A stretch of DNA of 9,689 nucleotides from JBDKTK01 sp039680225 (lineage in GTDB: Bacteria > Desulfobacterota > Syntrophia > Syntrophales > UBA4778), in contig JBDKTK010000049.1 of NCBI GenBank assembly GCA_039680225.1, forward strand, positions 1 to 9,689, read 5' to 3'. This document shows, piece by piece, positions 1 to 5,706 of the stretch. The notes under the pieces are model-generated. The model was not told the DNA's origin, did no database searches, and saw nothing but the letters and a program-made list of their open reading frames with translations. Each line of letters begins with the position of its first letter. The stretch's first letter is position 1. Position numbers and translations under genes: made by a program.

Positions 1-138
1 CCCGTGGCGGCCGTCAAGCTGGCGGTGCGGCTGTCGAAGCCCCGGGACGACGCAAGGAAGCAAAGCCCCCAGGCCGAAGGGGAACCGTCCGGAAGATTTC
101 TCGCGGAACAGTATAAAATCGAAGAGAGGCCGAGTTAA
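1..138 (+). CDS. C-terminal end of an unidentified protein (partial)
   Basis: Frame 1 is open from the window edge to a TAA at 136-138, giving 45 residues. The visible tail starts with a hydrophobic/basic stretch (PVAAVKLAVRLSKP), continues through a polar, low-complexity linker rich in Q, E, P and S, and ends in EERPS. No family can be recognised from this fragment. It reads like the disordered C-terminus of a longer protein, but a short open frame in GC-rich DNA could arise by chance. A weak hairpin (AGAGG 125-129 with CCTCT 140-144) followed by a short T run overlaps the stop codon and might be a poor terminator. Confidence 0.4.
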   Translation, partial: PVAAVKLAVRLSKPRDDARKQSPQAEGEPSGRFLAEQYKIEERPS

Positions 139-236
139 TCCTCTTTTCCAGAACCGCTCCCCGTTTATGGCCGGTCTTTCGTGACCATGTGCCTGGTCTG
201 AAGATTCCCGTATGCATTCACGGCGCGAGGGGCATC

Positions 237-1235
237 ATGTCCGATGGGAAGATCATCCCGGGTTACCGTCATCAGCCTGGATTTCACTGCGCGTCGAGCG
301 CCATCCGCAACGTCCTGGCGTTCCGGGGGCTCCAGGTCAGCGAGCCCGCCGTCATTGGCTTGGGGCGGGGGCCGGGATTCTTCCACCTGATCTGTGATTA
401 TCCCCCGTCGCGGCTTGTCCACGTGCGCCACGCCACCCTGGAGGAAAACTTCTTTCGGACGGTGGGTCTGAAATTTCAGTGGCGGGAGACGGAGGATGCC
501 GCCGAGGCGACCCGGATGGCGAAGGCGTCGGTGGGCCGGGGCCTGCCGGTCCTCATCCAGACCGACATCGCGTATCTCCCCTACTTCAACACCGATCAGC
601 GCTTCCCCGGCCACGCCGTGGTCATCTGCGGCTGCGACGACGACAGGGACGAGTTCTACGTTTCGGACACGCTCCGTCCGAATTTGCTCGCCGTGGCGAC
701 CCCGGACATGGAACGTGCGCGGAGCGGCGGCTTTCCGCCCTACGTGATCAACAACAAGTTCTTCGTCCTCGAGGACCTCTCCGGGTTCCGCATCGACGAG
801 GCCGTGGTGCAGGGCGCCATCCGCCGGTGGGCCGAGGAGAATCTGCACGGCGTTCCGGGGCTGCCCTTCGCCTACGGCGTCCGGTCGCTGGAGGCGCTCA
901 TCGGGGGCCTGCCCGGCTGGAAGGACGTCGCGGACTGGCAGTGGTCGGCGCGCTTCACCTACCAGGTCATCGAGCGGCGGGGAACGGGGGGTGCCGGCTT
1001 CCGCACCCTCTACCGGCAGTTCCTGGAGGAGCAGGAAGGGCGGTACCCGGCGCTTCAGAGAATGGGCCTTTCAAAGCAACTGGCCGTCATCGAGGGTATC
1101 TATCACGATGCGGCTGCGGTCTTCCGGCAGATCAGCGAAGGGAAGGCGCCGGACTTCTCCCCCGCCACGCCGGTTCTGGAGAAGCTCCTGGAGCGGGAAA
1201 AGGATTTCTATCGGCACATTCTGCTCGCACTTTGA
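237..1235 (+). CDS. BtrH_N / DUF4872 papain-like domain protein
   Basis: This 332-residue protein resembles the family named for the N-terminal domain of BtrH, the butirosin acyltransferase, followed by a DUF4872 region. The N-terminal hallmark is visible: HQPGFHCASSAIRN with Cys18 as the likely nucleophile, then a G-L-x-x-SE-x-x-x-x-GLGRGPGF signature. A candidate catalytic His126 lies in FPGHAVVICG, and an Asp in FYVSDT (residue 144) could complete a papain-like triad. The rest (about 160-332) is a helical domain. I chose ATG 237 because GAGGGG (227-232) sits just upstream. A GTG at 189 would add 16 residues but has no clear ribosome binding site. BtrH moves an acyl group from a carrier protein to an amine; the substrate here is unknown. 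No biosynthetic cluster is visible around it, and the downstream TA genes converge on it. Confidence 0.8.
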   Translation: MSDGKIIPGYRHQPGFHCASSAIRNVLAFRGLQVSEPAVIGLGRGPGFFHLICDYPPSRLVHVRHATLEENFFRTVGLKFQWRETEDAAEATRMAKASVGRGLPVLIQTDIAYLPYFNTDQRFPGHAVVICGCDDDRDEFYVSDTLRPNLLAVATPDMERARSGGFPPYVINNKFFVLEDLSGFRIDEAVVQGAIRRWAEENLHGVPGLPFAYGVRSLEALIGGLPGWKDVADWQWSARFTYQVIERRGTGGAGFRTLYRQFLEEQEGRYPALQRMGLSKQLAVIEGIYHDAAAVFRQISEGKAPDFSPATPVLEKLLEREKDFYRHILLAL

Positions 1236-1274
1236 GGATCGGGGCGCAGATGAGGTCGGTTCCTCAGAGCTCCT

Positions 1275-1541
1275 TCAGCGATGTGTCCTGTAAAGATCCC
1301 GCCTGTGCCCGAGCTTCACCACAACGACCTTCAGAACGTCATCCTGAATCTCGCAGACGATGCGATAGATGCCCTGGCGCAGCCGATACCGTTCCTGACC
1401 GGAGAGTTTTTCGCATCCCGGGGGCCGGGGGTTTTCAGCCAGTTGCTCAAAGCATTGCAGGATGCGATGGACGTCCTTTGCGGGAAGGGCCCGGAGATCT
1501 TTGGCCATGGATTTTTTGAAGGCAAGGTTATATTTTCCCAT
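1275..1541 (-). CDS. RelE/ParE-family toxin of a type II toxin-antitoxin system
   Basis: This is an 88-residue basic protein of normal length for the RelE/ParE superfamily. It begins with a beta strand plus helix (YNLAFKKSMAKDLRALP), then a second helix and the typical loop with a conserved Lys (GCEKLSG, K45). The central strands RYRLRQGIYRIVCEI and VLKVVVVKLGHRRDLYR follow. Arg55, Arg60, His79, Arg80, Arg81 and Tyr84 lie where the RNA-contacting or catalytic residues of RelE-type mRNA interferases cluster. ParE-type gyrase poisons share the fold, so the target (ribosome-bound mRNA or gyrase) is not settled, though the His-Arg-Arg-x-x-Tyr end favours RelE. The start overlaps the end of the antitoxin gene by 14 nt, so translation is probably coupled. 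The gene is convergent with the BtrH-like gene, with a 39-nt gap. Confidence 0.88.
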   Translation of the reverse strand: MGKYNLAFKKSMAKDLRALPAKDVHRILQCFEQLAENPRPPGCEKLSGQERYRLRQGIYRIVCEIQDDVLKVVVVKLGHRRDLYRTHR

Positions 1542-1761
1542 GCGCCTTCAGATCCTTCAAAAGCGCTTCGAAGGTCATCTCCGGTTCTTTGACCCGCTCG
1601 TCAAAGGCCGAAAGATCCTCCTGGTCTTCGCGAAATGCCATGCGAACCGCTTCATTGACGAGATCGGTCATGGAACGCCCCGTGTCCAGCGCCTTGAGGC
1701 GCAAAGCGCGGTGAAGTTCGGGGTCCAGGTAAATCGTGGAACGCTTGGCCGGTTCACTCAT
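1528..1761 (-). CDS. Ribbon-helix-helix antitoxin (CopG/RHH type)
   Basis: This 77-residue protein has an N-terminal ribbon-helix-helix DNA-binding domain. The beta strand is RSTIYLDPE (7-15), helix 1 is about 14-27 and helix 2 about 30-43 (SMTDLVNEAVRMAF). The acidic C-terminal half (46-77, with DLSAFDERVKEPEM) is of the kind that wraps the cognate toxin. I chose ATG 1761 because GGAGGT ends 6 nt upstream; an open frame extends back to 1824, but that part has no RHH features and would read through the likely promoter. RHH antitoxins of RelE/ParE pairs normally repress their own operon as dimers, and autoregulation is expected here. The antitoxin precedes the toxin, the usual order. Confidence 0.87.
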   Translation of the reverse strand: MSEPAKRSTIYLDPELHRALRLKALDTGRSMTDLVNEAVRMAFREDQEDLSAFDERVKEPEMTFEALLKDLKAHGKI

Positions 1762-1813
1762 GATATCACCTCCACGCCCCGTGTTGCATCGAAACGTCAT
1801 TATGTCAATACGC
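1762..1813 (-). promoter_or_regulatory. Probable TA promoter/operator region
   Basis: On the minus strand a perfect -35 hexamer TTGACA lies at 1808-1803, about 42 nt upstream of the antitoxin start. The -10 expected 16-18 nt further on (about 1785-1780, AACACG) is poor, so the promoter may rely on an activator or be weak. The same stretch carries an imperfect palindrome, CGTCATT at 1795-1801 against AATACG at 1807-1812, and a repeated TGAC. Either could be an operator for the RHH antitoxin. This is inferred from position and motif only. Confidence 0.4.
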
Positions 1814-1913
1814 CATAACACCACCTGACTGGCTGCTGCACAGTTTTTTGGTCTGTCTCGTCAGAAGACAGGAATTGGAGAGGCGGGAATCGGGGGCCGC
1901 ATTTCGGCCGAGG

Positions 1914-1977
1914 TGTCATACTCGCGAAGGCGGGAATCCATGTAACGACCGGATTCCGGATCAAGTCCGGAATGACA
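1914..1977. repeat. Dispersed-type palindromic repeat (64 bp)
   Basis: The outer ends are inverted (TGTCAT at 1914-1919, ATGACA at 1972-1977). Inside are a CGCGAAGGCGGGAATCC block and a perfect 7-bp hairpin, TTCCGGA/TCAAG/TCCGGAA (1954-1972). This matches the common pattern of short intergenic repeats in proteobacterial genomes whose translations give peptides like REGGNP and RIPDQVRND; both appear in the plus frame here. Such repeats usually occur in many copies per genome and are non-autonomous. Copy number cannot be seen in this window, which holds only one. Confidence 0.65.
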
Positions 1978-2005
1978 AATCCGGCATCTTTGGTCTCAAC
2001 GAATT

Positions 2006-2218
2006 GTGTAGACTATTTAGTGACCGCCTTAGTCAATGTGAAGCTCCCCGCCCACAGGGCGGGGCTTCCCGGCAAGGAAAGAACCAAACAGGATCGCGCG
2101 TCCTAACCCCGCCCATAGAGCGGGGTTGCGGGACGCGCCCCCGGTCAGGCAAGAAAAGGACGGGGGACCGGGGCGCGGGACGAGTTGCATTGCAATTTGA
2201 GAATCAGGAGTGTAGACT
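2006..2218. repeat. 9-bp direct repeat flanking the hairpin element
   Basis: GTGTAGACT occurs at 2006-2014 and again at 2210-2218, on either side of the two-hairpin element. The copies are about 200 bp apart and the similarity stops at their ends. It could be a target-site duplication from an insertion of about 195 bp, or chance. IS200/IS605 elements do not make such duplications, so this reading would conflict with that family assignment. Confidence 0.3.
2041..2138. mobile_element. Two-hairpin element, possible IS200/IS605-type end pair or MITE remnant
   Basis: The first hairpin is a perfect 8-bp stem, CCCCGCCC/GGGCGGGG (2046-2053, 2057-2064), with a 3-nt loop and AAG/CTT flanks. About 30 nt later a compound hairpin has outer arms GCGCGTCC/GGACGCGC (2096-2103, 2131-2138, perfect) and inner arms AACCCCGC/GCGGGGTT (2105-2112, 2120-2127, perfect). 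The two hairpins share the CCCCGCCC core. Subterminal GC-rich hairpins of this style are typical of IS200/IS605-family ends and their internally deleted derivatives. No tnpA or tnpB lies between or beside them, so if mobile it is non-autonomous. Alternatives are a structured RNA leader for the downstream small-protein/radical SAM genes or a bidirectional terminator without T-runs. Confidence 0.45.
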
Positions 2219-2279
2219 TGCCTATCAGCAGCGTCGCTGCAGTCATGGGTTGACCCGAAAAGACAGGAGCAGGCAGAGG

Positions 2280-2633
2280 ATGCGGAAGGACATCACGAAA
2301 AAGGGCATCGGCAAGGATATCGAAAAAGCGAACCGGGGAGAGATCGAAGTCCTCGAGCCTGTTCAGAAAGCGTCTCCCTTCATCAGTTTCCACTACTCGT
2401 ACAGGGAGATATCTTCCATGAACGGCCAGACTCGCATCCGCTCGAAGGAAAAGCGGTATGCAGACGGCAAACTGGAATCGGAGGAGTTCGAGGGCACCCT
2501 GGGCGGGCAGGTCTACGACAGGATGGTTTCCGACATGCAGAGGCACTTCTTCAACCAGCTGGAAGCATTCATGAAGCCACTGTCCATGTTCCTGCCTTTC
2601 GGTTCCAGGGATCGCAAAAATGGCCGCAAATGA
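2280..2633 (+). CDS. Small hypothetical protein upstream of the radical SAM gene
   Basis: This 117-residue protein belongs to no family I can name. It has a lysine-rich N-terminus (1-19) and a strand-like segment FISFHYSYREISS (34-46). A charged beta-hairpin-like part follows (RIRSKEKRYADGKLESEEFEG, about 52-72), then a likely amphipathic helix (76-100, with MVSDMQRHFFNQLEAFM) and a basic tail ending RDRKNGRK. It has no signal peptide or membrane span. I trimmed the long upstream open frame to ATG 2280 because the part before it translates repeats; AGGAG (2265-2269) lies 10 nt upstream. A start at 2418 (residue 47) is possible but would cut the strand-like segment. It ends 52 nt before the radical SAM gene on the same strand, so co-transcription is likely. 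Confidence 0.6.
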   Translation: MRKDITKKGIGKDIEKANRGEIEVLEPVQKASPFISFHYSYREISSMNGQTRIRSKEKRYADGKLESEEFEGTLGGQVYDRMVSDMQRHFFNQLEAFMKPLSMFLPFGSRDRKNGRK

Positions 2634-2685
2634 CAGGCCGGCACCCTGCCGGATGAGCCTCTGAACCTTCCGCCACCGGAAGCGC

Positions 2686-3429
2686 ATGATCGTCCGAGAG
2701 ATTCTCGCAAAATCCATCCTTTCCAAATCGCAGGTCTACGACTATGTCGTCAATCCCTACGTGGGGTGCAGCCACTCCTGCAGGTATTGCTATGCGGCGT
2801 TCATGAAGAGGTTTACGGGCCACAGGGAAACATGGGGCGAGTTCGTCGACATCAAGATCAATGCGCCGGAGCTGCTGGCCGGGGAAATCAGGAAGAAGCG
2901 GGTGGGCAGGGTCTGGGTCAGCGGCGTCTGCGATCCCTATCAGGCGGCGGAAAAGAAGTACAGGCTTACGAGAAGGTGTCTCGAGGTCCTTCTGGAAAAT
3001 CAGTGGCCCGTGACCATTCAGACCAAATCGTCCCTGGTCCTGAGGGATATCGAGATCCTGGGACAGTTCAACGACATCGAAGTGGGGTTTTCGATCACGA
3101 CCGCCGATGAAAAGATCAGAAAGCTCTTCGAGCCTGGAGCTTCTCCTATAAAAGAAAGGATACATGCCCTGGATGTCCTCCATTCAAGGGGGATCCGGAC
3201 CTTTGCCATGATCGCGCCCGTTCTTCCCAAATCAGAGGGGTTGATCGGGCAGCTCCCGGGAAAGGTCGACCACATCCTGATCGACAGGCTCAATTATTCC
3301 TACGCCAACCGGATCTACAAAGAGAATAAGCTGGAGTGGGCCAGGGAAGATGATTATCTCGTTGAGAAAGCTGAAGAATTAAGAGCGGGATTCATGAGGG
3401 CAGGCATACCCGTTCAAGTGGTTTTTTAG
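2686..3429 (+). CDS. SPL-like radical SAM protein (COG1533 type)
   Basis: This 247-residue protein has the radical SAM cluster motif in NPYVGCSHSCRYCYA, with Cys28, Cys32 and Cys35 to bind a 4Fe-4S cluster and cleave S-adenosylmethionine. Other marks of the spore-photoproduct-lyase-like group follow: SGVCDPYQAAE (79-89), QTKSSLVLRDIEIL (112-125), a strand GFSITTADE (134-142), and EPGASPIKERIHAL (149-162). At 247 residues it is shorter than the genome-wide Rv2578c/PA0069-type members, and no extra C-terminal Cys cluster is seen. True spore photoproduct lyase repairs UV-damaged spore DNA, but this wider group is mostly uncharacterised, so a repair role should not be assumed. The start ATG 2686 has only a weak GGAAG close by; coupling to the small upstream gene is plausible. 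The depolymerase gene starts 17 nt after its stop. Confidence 0.85.
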   Translation: MIVREILAKSILSKSQVYDYVVNPYVGCSHSCRYCYAAFMKRFTGHRETWGEFVDIKINAPELLAGEIRKKRVGRVWVSGVCDPYQAAEKKYRLTRRCLEVLLENQWPVTIQTKSSLVLRDIEILGQFNDIEVGFSITTADEKIRKLFEPGASPIKERIHALDVLHSRGIRTFAMIAPVLPKSEGLIGQLPGKVDHILIDRLNYSYANRIYKENKLEWAREDDYLVEKAEELRAGFMRAGIPVQVVF

Positions 3430-3446
3430 CAAATGCGGGAGTGGAG

Positions 3447-4574
3447 ATGAAGACGGTTGTTCGCATCCAACTATCCTTATGGATCGTTCTCCTTTGCGTC
3501 TTTGCTTTTCACGAGCCCGGGTTCGCGCTGAGCTGCGGAAAGTTTGAGTATCCGAAATGCGACGGGCCCGATCTTCAGTATGCCGGCGGCTTCAACCCGC
3601 AGGCTGGCTTTGGCGGTTTTGGCGGCGGCGCCTGCCGTGCAGGCCGCACGCCGGTTGTTTTTATCCACGGCAATGGCGATTCGGCGATCAACTGGGATTC
3701 CCCGATAACCGGCTCAGTCAAAAATTACACTCCGCCCGCCCGCTCGGTCTATCAGGAACTCAAGTCGCGCGGTTACAACGACTGCGAGCTCTTCGGAATA
3801 ACCTACCTGTCCGCCGGAGAGCAGGCATCACCCAAGACCAATTATCACAGGCCGGAAAAGTACGACATCCTGATACGCTTCATCGAAGCCGTCAAGGCCT
3901 ACACGGGCAGTCAGGAGGTTGACCTTGTCGCCCATTCGCTGGGCGCCACCATGTCGCTTGCCGCCCTGACGTATCAGGACAATCTTCATCAGGGGAAAAA
4001 CGGCTGGGCCGGCGTGCGCCGGTTTGTCAACATCGCCGGGGGCATCCGCGGCCTTCCCTCCTGTCTTGCCGCAGGATACAGGAATCCCTTTGTCTCCACC
4101 TGCGGGTCCGAAAATGTCTTCAATAAATATATTTTTGGTTTTTATCCGGATTCCCGGTCATCGGCGGGATTCAACCGCTGGACAGCGGCCGAGGGACCGC
4201 TGAGTCTGAGGCGCGCTCCGGGGTATCATCCGGACACGTATTTTTATACCCTCCACGCCGGCTATCACGACCAGATTCACTGCATGACTGCCCGGAGGCA
4301 TCAGGGCTGCGACCAGGGGGCCCTGTTTGAGCCTTCCGGCAATGTGCGGGCTCAGCTCAATGTCGGCGCCGGCTCGAAAGCCCGGAAAAGCAATCTCGAT
4401 TTTACGGACTGGCGGCCGACTGCCCTGTCCGGGGGGGATGCCGACGGTGTGGGGCATTTCAAGGTCAGAAACAACACCGGTCAGATCATTTACGAGATGC
4501 TCAATACGGACTGCACGGGCATTCTCTGCAAAGGTTCCTACACCGGCGGGCCGGTCAAGGCGGGCGCGGAGTAA
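3447..4574 (+). CDS. PhaZ7-like extracellular polyhydroxybutyrate depolymerase (alpha/beta hydrolase)
   Basis: The protein is exported: a Sec signal peptide (about residues 1-27) ends at GFA, and the mature chain starts LSCG. It closely recalls PhaZ7 of Paucimonas lemoignei, which hydrolyses amorphous poly(3-hydroxybutyrate). Shared segments include QYAGGF, GFGGFGGG, VFIHGNGD, PARSVY-ELK-RGYNDCE, AHSLG and GVGHF. The catalytic triad is visible as Ser164 in AHSLG, Asp275 in GYHDQ and His337 in GVGHF (counting from ATG 3447). The mature part has ten cysteines, consistent with a secreted, disulfide-bonded enzyme. I chose ATG 3447 over GTG 3441 because GGGAG (3437-3441) is well placed for it. It may be a PHB depolymerase or a related esterase/lipase; the long stretches resembling PhaZ7 favour the former. 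It follows the radical SAM gene closely, with no obvious functional link. Confidence 0.85.
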   Translation: MKTVVRIQLSLWIVLLCVFAFHEPGFALSCGKFEYPKCDGPDLQYAGGFNPQAGFGGFGGGACRAGRTPVVFIHGNGDSAINWDSPITGSVKNYTPPARSVYQELKSRGYNDCELFGITYLSAGEQASPKTNYHRPEKYDILIRFIEAVKAYTGSQEVDLVAHSLGATMSLAALTYQDNLHQGKNGWAGVRRFVNIAGGIRGLPSCLAAGYRNPFVSTCGSENVFNKYIFGFYPDSRSSAGFNRWTAAEGPLSLRRAPGYHPDTYFYTLHAGYHDQIHCMTARRHQGCDQGALFEPSGNVRAQLNVGAGSKARKSNLDFTDWRPTALSGGDADGVGHFKVRNNTGQIIYEMLNTDCTGILCKGSYTGGPVKAGAE

Positions 4575-4660
4575 ATCGTGATCGCACGGACAGCATCCGT
4601 TCCGGCCTGCGCGTCCATTCGACGCAAAATACCATGTCGACAGATTCCAAGGAGGCCATC

Positions 4661-5476
4661 ATGAAAAAATGGATCGTTCCTCTGGCGGTTGTTTGCCTCG
4701 TCTGGCTCGTCGGCTGTGCGACTTCCGACAATCTCAGGAGAACCCAGCGGGACTACGACAGCAGGATGTCCGGCCAGCGAGGCGATGTGGAAAAGCTCCA
4801 GGCCCGCTTCGACCAGTACGAGAAGAACTACGCGGAAACGACGCGGGCCATCCGGGAAAACCAGGCCAATCTCAACGCCGATCTCGGGAACGTCCGCGAC
4901 GAGGTTCGGACGCTGCGGGGCCAGATGGAAGAGATGAAGAAGGGATTCACCGCCACGGGCCGGAGCCAGACCATGAATGATCGGCTGGACGACCTGGCCT
5001 CCCGGATCGGACGCATCGAAGATTCCATGGGGATCGGTAAAAAGGAGCCAAACGGGCAACGATCCGCAGCAACGGGCGGAGAGCCGTCCGCGGAGGTAAA
5101 AACAGATCCGAAGACCACCTATGATGCCTGCTACAAGCTCTTCAAGAACGGCCAGTACGCAAAGGCCCGGGGGGAGTTTCAGAAGTTTCTGAAACAGCAT
5201 CCGAACACGACGTATTCGGACAATGCCCTGTTCTGGATCGGAGAAACCTGGTACATCGAAGAGAAATACGAAAAAGCCATCGTCGAATACGAAAAGGTGA
5301 TAAAGGGGTTTCCCGCGGGCGACAAGGTGCCTGATGCCCTTTTGAAGCAGGGCATGTCATTTCAGAAACTCGGCGACAAAGCGAGCGCCAAGATCGTCTA
5401 CCAGCAGATCATCCATAAATATCCCCAGACCAATCAGGCCAGGGCCGCACGGGCGAGATTATCAGAACTGAAGTGA
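4661..5476 (+). CDS. CpoB/YbgF-like Tol-Pal system lipoprotein with TPR domain
   Basis: This 271-residue protein starts with a lipoprotein signal (MKKWIVPLAV then LVGC, with Cys19 as the lipidated residue). Asp at +4 rather than +2 fits outer-membrane sorting. Residues about 25-125 form a charged coiled coil, corresponding to the trimerising N-terminal region of YbgF/CpoB. A low-complexity linker (127-150) leads to tetratricopeptide repeats from about 153 to 271, including YKLFKNGQYAKARGEF, ALFWIGETWYIEEKYEKAI and LLKQGMSFQKLGDKASAKIVY. CpoB coordinates peptidoglycan synthesis with outer-membrane constriction via Tol-Pal. The E. coli protein is periplasmic, not lipidated; lipoprotein forms are common in deltaproteobacteria. 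ATG 4661 is preceded by a strong AAGGAGG (4649-4655). No tol or pal gene lies beside it here, which is unusual. Confidence 0.85.
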   Translation: MKKWIVPLAVVCLVWLVGCATSDNLRRTQRDYDSRMSGQRGDVEKLQARFDQYEKNYAETTRAIRENQANLNADLGNVRDEVRTLRGQMEEMKKGFTATGRSQTMNDRLDDLASRIGRIEDSMGIGKKEPNGQRSAATGGEPSAEVKTDPKTTYDACYKLFKNGQYAKARGEFQKFLKQHPNTTYSDNALFWIGETWYIEEKYEKAIVEYEKVIKGFPAGDKVPDALLKQGMSFQKLGDKASAKIVYQQIIHKYPQTNQARAARARLSELK

Positions 5477-5530
5477 CGGGGACCGGTATAAAAAAGTGTC
5501 TGATCATGTTCATGGGTCCATGGGCTCAGG

Positions 5531-5546
5531 GGTACAAGGGTACAAG
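5531..5546. repeat. Short tandem duplication GGTACAAG x2
   Basis: GGTACAAG occurs twice head to tail in the 3' untranslated stretch after the CpoB-like gene. It is too short to assign a role and may reflect slippage. Confidence 0.4.
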
Positions 5547-5614
5547 GCGCAGACAAAGACGTCTGTTTCGTTCCCCAGGCCGCAAGGGGGCAGCCCGATG
5601 CTCTGAACCAGGGA

Positions 5615-5643
5615 GGCCGTCCCCGTGGAGGGGGCGGCCTTTT
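5615..5643 (+). terminator. Intrinsic terminator after the CpoB-like gene
   Basis: A 10-bp GC-rich stem (5615-5624 with 5630-5639, one G-U pair) and a 5-nt loop are followed by TTTT (5640-5643). It lies about 140 nt after the stop of the CpoB-like gene and ends the plus-strand block. It has no T-run on the minus strand, so it should act on plus-strand transcripts only. Confidence 0.8.
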
Positions 5644-5706
5644 GGCGCCGGACTGCCTCTCCACTCACGGGTGTGAGGCGCAGTGCGCATGATCGCGGCC
5701 CGCAGC

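Larger units (their letters stand above)
1762..2279. other. Gene-free, palindrome-rich interval
   Basis: I see no credible gene in this interval of about 500 bp. A frame is open on the plus strand from 1848, but it translates repeat sequence and is not a plausible protein. Besides the TA promoter it holds several hairpins: CTGTCT/AGACAG (1853-1858 and 1866-1871), GGCCG/CGGCC (1895-1899 and 1905-1909), a 64-bp inverted-repeat element at 1914-1977, and two GC-rich hairpins at 2041-2138. It looks like a spot where small repeats have accumulated between the TA module and the next operon. Confidence 0.7.

Noticed and set aside
165..848. 227-aa open frame on the minus strand
   Set aside because: It lies opposite the BtrH-like gene, whose motifs are clear; long antisense frames are expected in GC-rich DNA.
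2041..2138. CRISPR-like or rho-independent terminator reading of the hairpins
   Set aside because: There are no regularly spaced repeats and no T-run after either stem.
1848..2279. N-terminal extension of the frame that holds the small protein at 2280-2633
   Set aside because: It translates the palindromic repeats (REGGNP, RIPDQVRND peptides) and has no ribosome binding site; a better start exists at 2280.
2145..2726. 193-aa open frame on the minus strand
   Set aside because: It is antisense to the small protein and the start of the radical SAM gene and resembles no family.
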